Of a stretch of DNA of 64,000 nucleotides, positions 28,700 through 35,930 are shown piece after piece (within the stretch, counting starts at the first letter, position 1; the number at the start of each line of letters is the position of its first letter). The DNA lies in contig CAVVDT010000008.1 of assembly GCA_963747005.1 (NCBI GenBank), positions 62,001 through 126,000 of the forward strand, in the 5' to 3' direction. The position numbers and the translations under genes were made by a program. The stretch is from CAVVDT01 sp963747005 (GTDB taxonomy: Bacteria > Pseudomonadota > Alphaproteobacteria > Rhizobiales > Aestuariivirgaceae). The notes under the pieces are model-generated. The model saw nothing but the letters and a program-made list of their open reading frames with translations. It searched no databases and was not told where the DNA came from.

Positions 28700-29353
28700 T
28701 CAACGGGTTTCGCGACTGTAGCTGATGATCGACAGGAAGCGGATCGGCAGGCGCCGAAGTTCTTCCGGTCCGTGCGGGGCCTCGGCATCGAAGAACAGCG
28801 AATCCCCCGGCATCAGGGTGAAGGTCTTGGACTCGTGGCGGTAGACCACTTCGCCTTCGAGCATGTAGATGAACTCCAGCCCGTCGTGCTGGAATATGGG
28901 AAACACGTCTGACAGTTCGGTCAGGGTGATGAGGTAGGGCTCGACGATAAGCGGCCCGTGCGGGGTGTGGCCGAGAAGCTGGTACTGGTGGCCGGCCCGG
29001 GTGCCGCGCCGCTCGATCTTGAGGCCCTCGCCCGCCTTGACGAAGGTGGCGTCGTGGATTTCCTCGAATGAGCGGAACAGCGCCGTCACCGGCACATGCA
29101 GGGCTTTCGACAGGGCCTGCAGTGAAGACAGCGACGGCGACGTCGAGCCGTTCTCGATCTTCGACAGCATGCCCGCCGAGATGCCTGAGGACTTGGCCAG
29201 TTCGGAAATCGTCAGGCCGAGCTTTTCGCGGAACCGCCGCACCTCGCGGCCGATCGCCTGCTCCAGGAGGCGGCCCTCGGCATCGCCGACGGCATGCGGG
29301 TCCTGATCGGCCTCCGAGGCCGTCGTCACCGGTTTGTTCCGGGTCTCCAACAT
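28700..29353 (-). CDS. XRE-cupin transcriptional regulator
   Basis: 217 residues from the ATG at 29353 (a TTG at 29389 would add 12). HTH domain ~35-90 (VRRFREKLGLTISELAKSSGISAGMLSKIENG), then a C-terminal cupin_2 effector domain (LEFIYMLEGEVVYRHESKTFTLMPGDSLFFDAEAPHG). Members of this class sense small metabolites such as polyamines or amino acids. It is 170 bp upstream of the glnT-like gene in the same direction and is the obvious candidate regulator of glnT-lysE and perhaps of the amt operon. Confidence 0.87.
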   Translation of the reverse strand: MLETRNKPVTTASEADQDPHAVGDAEGRLLEQAIGREVRRFREKLGLTISELAKSSGISAGMLSKIENGSTSPSLSSLQALSKALHVPVTALFRSFEEIHDATFVKAGEGLKIERRGTRAGHQYQLLGHTPHGPLIVEPYLITLTELSDVFPIFQHDGLEFIYMLEGEVVYRHESKTFTLMPGDSLFFDAEAPHGPEELRRLPIRFLSIISYSRETR

Positions 29354-29516
29354 GGCCTCAACATAATCCCCAATCGCTGCCCGGCTCAAGCTGTAGGGCG
29401 TGATGGGCGAAAAGCGGAAGCCACCTTTCGGATAACATCGTGCTCAACTCGCTGAAATCGATCGGCATGCACCAGGGTGAGTCCATCCAATTGCATGCTG
29501 ATCGAGCCGGGTTCCG

Positions 29517-29547
29517 AGAAAAGGCACCGGCCACGAGGGCCGGTGCC
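29517..29547 (-). terminator. Rho-independent terminator of amt-small gene operon
   Basis: On the minus strand GGCACCGGCC, loop CTCGT, GGCCGGTGCC: a perfect 10-bp stem followed by TTTTCTC. It lies ~33 nt after the stop of the small membrane protein gene (29580), ending leftward transcription from the Amt-type gene before the XRE-cupin gene. Confidence 0.85.
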
Positions 29548-29579
29548 GATTGTTGCTCGCGTTGCGACGAGTGCCGCGA

Positions 29580-29798
29580 TCAGTACCTGTCGATGGCATC
29601 CCTGGCATGATCGCCGCGCGCATCGGCATCCATCTCGTGGCTGATTTCACGCGCTTCGTTCCTCAGTTGCAGCACGTGCCAGCCGATCCAGAAGATTATG
29701 CACAGGACCACCATCAAGCCCTCGTGGCCCTGGAAGGGATAGATGGCACCGACGTCCTTCAGGTCGACGGCCCAGCTTGTCATTCCATTCGTAGACAT
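29580..29798 (-). CDS. Small single-pass membrane protein downstream of Amt-type channel gene
   Basis: 72 residues. One transmembrane helix (GLMVVLCIIFWIGWHVLQL, ~28-46) follows a polar N-terminus (MSTNGMTSWAVDLKDVGAIY) and precedes a charged C-tail rich in Asp/Glu. It starts 27 nt after the Amt-type gene stop and ends just before a terminator, so the pair forms a two-gene operon. No family is recognised. The tight pairing suggests an accessory subunit or regulator of the channel. Confidence 0.72.
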   Translation of the reverse strand: MSTNGMTSWAVDLKDVGAIYPFQGHEGLMVVLCIIFWIGWHVLQLRNEAREISHEMDADARGDHARDAIDRY

Positions 29799-29825
29799 GG
29801 GTTATCTCCTATTCCTGCCTTGAGG

Positions 29826-31226
29826 TTATGCCTTGACCAAGGCCTTTTCGGCGGACCGCACTTCATCGACCGCCGCGCGATAGGCTTCCTCGCCCTCGAA
29901 GTCGAGGCCTTCCAGTTCCACCTTGCGCGGAATGCGCAGGATGCCGATGGAATTGAGGATCATCGACATCACCCAGCCCGGCAGGAAACCGAGGACGCCG
30001 AACATGATGATGGCGCCGATGAAGTTGCCCCATGGAGAGATGGTGGCGAAGCCCGCGTACGGCGACGATGGCTGACCCCACAACAGGAAGCCGGCGAACA
30101 CCAGGCCGAGGAAGCCGGCATACCCGTGCACCGCCACGGCGCCGCAGGCATCGTCGAGCTTGAAGCGCCTTTCCACCCAGTAGTGCATCTTGTAGATGAT
30201 CCACACCGTGGCCGCACCGACGAACATCGCCTGGATCGGGTGATAGAGATCGTTGCCCGCCGAGGCGCCGATGACGCCGGCGAGGCCGCCCGAGTAGGTC
30301 CAGAACGGATCGCCCTTGGAGACCACGTAGGCCAGCATCAGACCGCCCGACAGCGACATCAGGAAGTTGAAGGTGATGGCCGACAGCGTGGTGGGACCGA
30401 GATAGATATTGGTCGCGGTCCAGGTATCGCCGGTGATCTGGCCGGCAATGCCGGCAGGCGAGATGATCGGCACGTTGCACGCGGCATAAAAGCCCCAGAA
30501 GCCGGTATAGATCAGGAACAGCCCGATGGTCACCAGCCACACATTGTGGGGCGGAATATCGCGCGGGGTACCATCCGGCCTGAACTTGGCCAGCCTTGGC
30601 CCGAGCACCAGCAGCACGCCGAGAGCCGTACCGCCGGCGATGGCATGAATGACGCCCGATGCATAGGCATCATGATAGCCGAGCTTTTCGACCATCCAGC
30701 CGCCCGAACTCCAGCCCCAGGCCGCGTCGATCATCCAGGTGACCGAACCCAGCATGATGGCGATGATCCAGAAGGCACCCGACTGGATGCGCTCGATGAC
30801 CGCACCGGAAACGATGGAGGCCGCTGTCATCGAGAACAGCAGGAACGCCCCCCAGAACACGCCGTTGAGGCGATGCCACAAGGCGGCCTGGTCGGCGGTG
30901 ACGCCCAGCGTCGGGTCAGCACCCGAAAGGTGCGTGGCCATCAACGGGCTCCATGGTGTCGCGGTGGCGCCCAGACCGAAGTCGATCGGGCCGAACGGGA
31001 ATTTCTGAATGCCGAAATACAGCCACCAGCCGAACAGATAGAAGGTCACGGTGACCAGCGGGATCAACATGGTGTTCTTCATCAGGGTGTGCAGGTGGTT
31101 GCGCCTGCGGCTGACCCCCACCTCATACATGCAGAAGCCCACATGAATGAGGAACATGAAGACGATTGTGACCCAGTAATAGAACTCAGTGAAGATTACG
31201 GTAAGTGCGTCGAGATTGTTTCCCAT
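29826..31226 (-). CDS. Divergent Amt/MEP/Rh-family ammonium or amine channel
   Basis: 466 residues, ~11 helices. Aligning with E. coli AmtB, the pore residues are kept: Phe131 (F107), Trp170 (W148), Asp186 (D160), twin His194 and His367 (H168, H318) and Phe246 (F215). The outer-site Ser219 is replaced by Cys250 in WGFYAACN. The N-terminus has no signal peptide and the C-terminal tail after GILRIPRK is long and acidic. No glnK is adjacent. It is close to glnT and sox genes, so methylammonium or another amine could be the cargo. Confidence 0.85.
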   Translation of the reverse strand: MGNNLDALTVIFTEFYYWVTIVFMFLIHVGFCMYEVGVSRRRNHLHTLMKNTMLIPLVTVTFYLFGWWLYFGIQKFPFGPIDFGLGATATPWSPLMATHLSGADPTLGVTADQAALWHRLNGVFWGAFLLFSMTAASIVSGAVIERIQSGAFWIIAIMLGSVTWMIDAAWGWSSGGWMVEKLGYHDAYASGVIHAIAGGTALGVLLVLGPRLAKFRPDGTPRDIPPHNVWLVTIGLFLIYTGFWGFYAACNVPIISPAGIAGQITGDTWTATNIYLGPTTLSAITFNFLMSLSGGLMLAYVVSKGDPFWTYSGGLAGVIGASAGNDLYHPIQAMFVGAATVWIIYKMHYWVERRFKLDDACGAVAVHGYAGFLGLVFAGFLLWGQPSSPYAGFATISPWGNFIGAIIMFGVLGFLPGWVMSMILNSIGILRIPRKVELEGLDFEGEEAYRAAVDEVRSAEKALVKA

Positions 31227-31640
31227 CGAGGTTCCCCCCTACCGATGACTGAAAATTGGCAAGTGGGATCGCGGCCGCCGAAGCAGCCTCTGCACGTAAA
31301 CCGTCTGATGCCCGGATTGAGCGCCATCTTCGTTTCCCACATGCCTGCCTTTGTTGTCGGAACCGCGCCGGTAGGCTGGGTACGGTCCCTTGCGTCGTTG
31401 AACCGGCCGGACTGGCAGTGAGTCGCCCCCGACCAACCAATTCAACCAAAGTCTATCGAGAATCGCCCGAGTCGTCGACCCGCTCTAGACTTTGAACTCA
31501 ATTTGCCCACAGAATCCGGCCAAATGCAAACCGATTTTGACCAACTGCGACCAATTCGCGGCTTTGTTCAACATATTGAAATAACACCACAATCTAGAAT
31601 AGTGCGGCCGGACGGCGGCTCAGGGAAAGGGAAATTCGCA
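31227..31640. promoter_or_regulatory. Divergent amt/ocd intergenic region with a spaced inverted repeat
   Basis: 414 bp between the two divergent genes. CAAAGTCTA (31447-31455) and TAGACTTTG (31486-31494) are perfect 9-bp inverted copies with a 30-nt spacer, and GACCAA is repeated around 31432-31550. AT content is higher from 31555 to 31605, where a promoter for the rightward gene would lie. An open frame from 31503 is only a 5' extension of the cyclodeaminase gene and lacks coding character. Confidence 0.4.
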
Positions 31641-32651
31641 ATGACAGAGGGCGCATCGATCACGCTTGAATGGCTCAACGGTCCCGATATCGCGCGCCTC
31701 GCCATGAGCGATGCGGAGATCCTCGCAGCGGTCGAACGAGGGCTTGTGGCGCAAGGCTCGGGCGGTGCCGTGATCGAGCCGCGCGTCCACCTGACGCCCG
31801 ATCCGGCCTATCGCGGCCACTTCAACGTGCTGCGCGGCTATGTGGCGCCGCTGGGCTTTGCCGGGGTCAAGATCGTCGGCGACTATGTCGACAACTACAA
31901 GCGCGGCCTGCCCTCCGAAATGGCGCTGCTCAATCTCTTCGATCCCGAGACCGGCATGCCCAAGGCGATCATCGACGCCACCGCCATCACCGACATGCGT
32001 ACTGGCGCGCTGACGGCGCTGGGCGCCCGCCATCTGGCGCGCAAGGATTCGCGGATTCTGGGCCACGTGGGTGCCCGCGGCACCGCCTACTGGAACGTGC
32101 GCCTGCTCGATCATATCTTCGACTTCGACGAGATCAGGGTGCATTCGCGCCGTCCCGAAAGCCGCGAGACCTTCGCGCAAAAGCTCGAACAGGACCTGAA
32201 GAAGCCCATCGTCGTCACCGACAACTGGCGCGACTGCCTCGAAGGGGCCGACATCATGGTCGAGGCCTCGCGTCTCAATGAGCGCGCCGAACTGTTTCGC
32301 ACCGAATGGGTGAAACCGGGCACCACCGTCATTCCCTACGGCACGGTCAGCGCCCTTGAGATCACCATGACCGATGCGATGAGCAAGATCGTGGTTGACG
32401 ATCTTGGCCAGTTCCGTGCCGGCAAGCTGGGGGCGCTTAGGCCCCATATCGACAGTGGCCGCATCGGCGAGGCGAGCATCCATGCCGAACTCGCCGATAT
32501 TGTCGTCGGCGGCAAACCCGGCCGCGAGAGCGACGATGAGGCGATCCTGTTCTGGCATCGCGGGCTGTCGCTGTCCGATATCGCGCTGGGTGCGGCGATG
32601 CTGGCCAAGGCGAAAGAGATGGGGATCGGCCAGACCCTCGTCTATGCCTGA
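31641..32651 (+). CDS. Ornithine cyclodeaminase / mu-crystallin family protein
   Basis: 336 residues from the ATG at 31641, preceded by AGGGAAAGGG. Conserved blocks: DAEILAAVERGLVAQGSG, GFAGVKIVGDYVDNYKRGLPSEMALLNLFDPETG, DATAITDMRTGALTALGARHLA, and an NAD-binding region where LGHVGARGTAYWNVRLL replaces the usual GxGxQA motif. ADIMVEASRLNERAELFRTEWVKPG follows. Family members deaminate ornithine to proline or reduce cyclic imines. The weak dinucleotide motif makes the exact reaction uncertain. Its 3' end overlaps the convergent HAL-like gene by 10 bp. Confidence 0.82.
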   Translation: MTEGASITLEWLNGPDIARLAMSDAEILAAVERGLVAQGSGGAVIEPRVHLTPDPAYRGHFNVLRGYVAPLGFAGVKIVGDYVDNYKRGLPSEMALLNLFDPETGMPKAIIDATAITDMRTGALTALGARHLARKDSRILGHVGARGTAYWNVRLLDHIFDFDEIRVHSRRPESRETFAQKLEQDLKKPIVVTDNWRDCLEGADIMVEASRLNERAELFRTEWVKPGTTVIPYGTVSALEITMTDAMSKIVVDDLGQFRAGKLGALRPHIDSGRIGEASIHAELADIVVGGKPGRESDDEAILFWHRGLSLSDIALGAAMLAKAKEMGIGQTLVYA

Positions 32652-34150
32652 GGAATGAGCCGGGCGAGATCGCCCGCGGCGACGAGGCGGCGGGCGACGG
32701 CTTCGATATCGCGCCCGACGGGGCGGTCCTCGTCGATGAAGGCGAGAAGGGCACGCACCTGCTCGTGCGCCTCCTGGAGCGCCGCGCCGATGCGGGGCGG
32801 CTTGGCCAGGTCGACGGCCTGGGTGGCGGCGGCCAGTTCGAACGCCACCAGAATGTTCAGGCGCTCGGCGATGTCGTGAAGCTTCGAGGCCGCCAGCGCC
32901 GAGAAGGTGAGCGAATCCTCCACCCCGTCGGCATTGTGACTGGTCATCACCGGCACCGGATTGGCGAGATGCACGATCTCGCCCCGCAACGCTTCGGCGG
33001 GCTTCATGATCGGCCCGAACCCGGCACGGCCGGCAGCGTTCGACGACAACAGCGGCGGCAGGCCGCTGAACGAAGCGTTCATCAGCCGCGCCACCCGCGA
33101 GACCATGTCGGTTGCCACCCAGGCCAGTGCCCGCGCCATCGAATCGAGCATGAGGGTGAGATGCGGCAGGTGGAAATTGCCGGTCGAGATGATGCGCTCT
33201 TCCTCGACCAGCACCACCGGATTGTCGGCCGAGTGGTTGAGTTCGATTTCAAGCGCCGCCTCGAGCGCCGCAAGCTGCGCCAGCGCCGAGCCCGAGACCT
33301 GGGCGATGCAGCGGAAGGACAAGGGGTCCTGCAGCCGCCGCGCCGCACCCTCATCGAGCAGCAGCCCGCCCGCCAGCAGCCGCCGCAATATCGCGCCTGC
33401 CTCGACTTCGCCTGCCTGCGGCCTGACCAGCGTTGCACCGGCGTTGAACGGCGAGGCATTGCCGCGAAAGCCTTCCAGCGAAAGCCCCGCTGAAACCAGC
33501 GAGGCCAGCAACACCCGCCGCACCGCCGCGGCCGCCAGCGCCGCCTGGCCGACCGAGAACGAGGTGATGTTGGTGAGAATGAGCCCGTCCTTGGGGCCAA
33601 GCTCCAGGGCATCGATCCCCGCCGCCTTCAAGGCCTCGCCCGCCGCCACCCGCCTGCCCTCCACCAGCATCTCGCCCTCGCCGATCAGCGCGTGGGGAAT
33701 GGCGGCCATGGCGACCAGGTCGCCGGCCCCCACCGAAGCCCAGCGCGGCACGACCGGTACCAGACCATGATTGAGTGCATCGGCGAGAAATCGGGCGACA
33801 TGCGGGCTGGCACCGGCCGCCCCCGACAACAGCGTATTGAGACGGACCAGCATGACGGCCCGGACGGCGCGCGGCGCCAGCGGTTCGCCCCAGCCTTGCG
33901 CCCGGCCACGCACCATGCGGTAGGAAAAGGCGGTGAGTTCATCGCGCGGCAGGACCTCGGTGGCGCGCACGCCCAGCCCGGTGGTGATGCCATAGGCGGG
34001 CAGCCCTTCCCTCACATAGCGATCGACCAGCGCCCGCGACTTGGCCATGCGCGCCGTGGCCCCTGAGTCGATGGCAACCTTGCGGCCGTCGGCGACCTGC
34101 GCGACATCGTCGACGGTCAGCCCCTCGCCGGTAAGGGTCAGGGCACTCAT
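32642..34150 (-). CDS. HAL/PAL-family protein lacking the MIO serine (HutH paralogue)
   Basis: 502 residues with the full aromatic amino-acid lyase fold: PAYGITTGLG (catalytic Tyr loop), LILTNITSFSVGQAAL, QDPLSFRC, STGNFHLPHLTLMLD and SHNADGVEDSLTF. The MIO cofactor normally forms from Ala-Ser-Gly in SVGASGDL; here residues 139-145 read SVGAGDL, so the serine is absent. The Tyr of QDPYSxRC, important in HutH, is Leu. A classical MIO-dependent lyase reaction is therefore unlikely. It overlaps hutG by 4 nt as last gene of the hutF-hutH operon, which also contains an intact hutH. Function unknown; possibly a non-eliminating, binding or altered-chemistry enzyme. Confidence 0.85.
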   Translation of the reverse strand: MSALTLTGEGLTVDDVAQVADGRKVAIDSGATARMAKSRALVDRYVREGLPAYGITTGLGVRATEVLPRDELTAFSYRMVRGRAQGWGEPLAPRAVRAVMLVRLNTLLSGAAGASPHVARFLADALNHGLVPVVPRWASVGAGDLVAMAAIPHALIGEGEMLVEGRRVAAGEALKAAGIDALELGPKDGLILTNITSFSVGQAALAAAAVRRVLLASLVSAGLSLEGFRGNASPFNAGATLVRPQAGEVEAGAILRRLLAGGLLLDEGAARRLQDPLSFRCIAQVSGSALAQLAALEAALEIELNHSADNPVVLVEEERIISTGNFHLPHLTLMLDSMARALAWVATDMVSRVARLMNASFSGLPPLLSSNAAGRAGFGPIMKPAEALRGEIVHLANPVPVMTSHNADGVEDSLTFSALAASKLHDIAERLNILVAFELAAATQAVDLAKPPRIGAALQEAHEQVRALLAFIDEDRPVGRDIEAVARRLVAAGDLARLIPQA

Positions 34151-34947
34151 CGCGGCCGCCAGGCGGCAAGCGTCTCGCAGATGCGCCGCAGCACCGGCTT
34201 GAGGCGCGCGATTTTTTCCGCATCGGGGCGATAGCCGTTGCCGTCGGCCAGATAGGCATCGCACCCCAGTTCCATCTGAACGGCATGCACCCCCGCATCC
34301 GGGCGCCCGAAGGAGCGGGTGATATGGCCGCCGACGAAGCGGCCGTTCACCACATGGCTATAGCCGCTGTCGGCCATCACCGCAGCGAGGCGCCGTTCGA
34401 TCCCGGCATCGCACGAGGTCGTATGCACGGTGCCGAGATTGAGCACCGGCAACAGGCCCTCGAACAGCCGCGGGACCGCCGAGGCGATGGAATGGCAGTC
34501 ATAGAGCAGGGCAAAGCCATGCGCCGCCTTCACCCGCTCGATCTCGCTCTTCAGCCGGGCATGATAAGGCCGCCAGTAGGCGGCGCGCCGCTCGGCCACG
34601 TCGCTTGGAGAAACGTCGCCGCCATCGCCATAGATCGGCGTACCGTCGAACATGATGGGCGGACAGAGCCCGGTCGTCGCCTGGCCGGGATAGAGGCTTT
34701 CATCGTCCGGCGGCCGGTTGAGGTCGATGACGTAGCGGCTGTAGTTGGCGACGATCATCGTGGCCCCGATCGCGCCGGCGAAGTCGTAGAGATCATCCAC
34801 ATACCAGTCGGTGTCGGGCAGTCCGCGCGCCTGCGGCGTCAGGCGGCGGGCGATGTCGGGTGGAAGGAGCGTCCCGGCATGCGGGACCGACAGGACGAGC
34901 GGCCCGTCGCCGGGTCGGACGGCAAAGAGATCGTCGGGTGTCTTCAT
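34147..34947 (-). CDS. hutG: N-formylglutamate deformylase
   Basis: 266 residues of the N-formylglutamate amidohydrolase family: PLVLSVPHAGTLLPPDI, LPDTDWYVDDLYDF, VIDLNRPPDDESLYPGQ, LYDCHSIASAVPRLFEG, NGRFVGGHITRSFGRPDAGVHAVQMELG. It hydrolyses N-formylglutamate to formate and glutamate, the last step of histidine breakdown through HutF. It is coupled by 4-nt overlaps to the fusion gene upstream and the HAL-like gene downstream. Confidence 0.92.
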   Translation of the reverse strand: MKTPDDLFAVRPGDGPLVLSVPHAGTLLPPDIARRLTPQARGLPDTDWYVDDLYDFAGAIGATMIVANYSRYVIDLNRPPDDESLYPGQATTGLCPPIMFDGTPIYGDGGDVSPSDVAERRAAYWRPYHARLKSEIERVKAAHGFALLYDCHSIASAVPRLFEGLLPVLNLGTVHTTSCDAGIERRLAAVMADSGYSHVVNGRFVGGHITRSFGRPDAGVHAVQMELGCDAYLADGNGYRPDAEKIARLKPVLRRICETLAAWRPR

Positions 34948-35930
34948 TCCGCCGCCGCCTCCGTCAGATGCCGGTCGAGCAGGTCCAGCCGGTCGTTGCC
35001 GAAATAAAGCTTTGCACCGGTATCGACGGTTGGCACACCGAAGAGGCCGCGCTTTATGGCCTCGGCGGTATTGGCTTCAAGCCGCGTCTTCAGTTGCGGC
35101 GATTGCGCGGCGGCGGCGATCGCAGGCCCGTCGAGACCGCACTCCGCCCCGAGCTTCGCCAAGAGGTCGAGGTCGGTGATATCGGCTTCCTCGCTCCAGT
35201 AGGCGCGCATCAGCCGCCGCACGAAAGCCTCGCCATGACCCGCATCGATGGCATGGAGGCAAGCCCTGAGCCCGCGCGAATTGCGCAACGGATAGCCGGG
35301 ATGATAGCGAATGCTCAGGCCCATGACGGCGGCCTGGTCGATCAGGTCCTGCTTGTACCAGGCAAGGAAGGCCTTGTTTTCCTCCAACGGCCGGCGGCCG
35401 TCGATGGTTTCGATGAGGCTCGGCAGGTGCAGCGGTCTCCACTGAAGCTCCGCACCGTGCTTTTCCGCCAGCGCCCCGATCCGTTCGGCCGCCAGCCAGC
35501 ACCAGGGGCTGTGGATGTCGAACCAGAAGGTGAGGTGCGGCGCCGGGCGGTCGGCCTTGGCCTTCAGGAAGCGGCTGAGCGTGACGACGGCGCGCTCGTG
35601 CACGCCGGTCATCACCGGGCGCCCCTCCTGGCTTGCCTCGACCCTGAAGCGCAACAGCCGTTCTTCGGCATCGAAGAGTTCAGCGGCGACGTCGACCGGC
35701 AGTCCGGGGCGGGCGGCACCGACATGACGGACCTGGAACCCCACACCCACCGTCGCCTCATCGGTTTCGAGCAGATCGCCTACCGCCGAAAGGCAGGCCA
35801 TCTCCAGATAGCCGATGGTGGCGGGCGAGGAGACCACATGCACGCCGGGATTGCCGATGGCGGAAGCGAGATCCTGCGCCCGTGGCATGACCTTGCCCCG
35901 ATAGCGCATGCGCCATGTCGCCGCCTTCAT
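34944..35930 (-). CDS. Hotdog thioesterase (FlK-like) fused to DsbA-type HCCA isomerase domain
   Basis: 328 residues, start at the ATG at 35930 that overlaps the ligase stop. Residues ~1-120 look like an FlK-type hotdog thioesterase: VVSSPATIGYLEMACLSAV, EATVGVGFQVRHVGAARPG, VDVAAELFDAEERLLRFRVEA and MTGVHERAVVTLSRF. Residues ~130-325 are a 2-hydroxychromene-2-carboxylate isomerase/kappa-GST domain: LTFWFDIHSPWCWLAAERIG, LQWRPLHLPSLIETIDGRRP and GLFGVPTVDTGAKLYFGNDRLDLL. The combination suggests action on a CoA thioester made by the adjacent ligase, with glutathione-assisted isomerisation. I do not know a characterised protein with this architecture. Confidence 0.8.
   Translation of the reverse strand: MKAATWRMRYRGKVMPRAQDLASAIGNPGVHVVSSPATIGYLEMACLSAVGDLLETDEATVGVGFQVRHVGAARPGLPVDVAAELFDAEERLLRFRVEASQEGRPVMTGVHERAVVTLSRFLKAKADRPAPHLTFWFDIHSPWCWLAAERIGALAEKHGAELQWRPLHLPSLIETIDGRRPLEENKAFLAWYKQDLIDQAAVMGLSIRYHPGYPLRNSRGLRACLHAIDAGHGEAFVRRLMRAYWSEEADITDLDLLAKLGAECGLDGPAIAAAAQSPQLKTRLEANTAEAIKRGLFGVPTVDTGAKLYFGNDRLDLLDRHLTEAAAE

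Noticed and set aside
29550..31421. 623-codon plus-strand frame opposite the Amt-type gene
   Set aside because: Antisense to a gene with clear channel residues; no start context and no domain.
31503..31640. 46-codon 5' extension of the cyclodeaminase gene
   Set aside because: Lacks family similarity, lies in AT-richer promoter sequence, and the ATG at 31641 has a good ribosome site.
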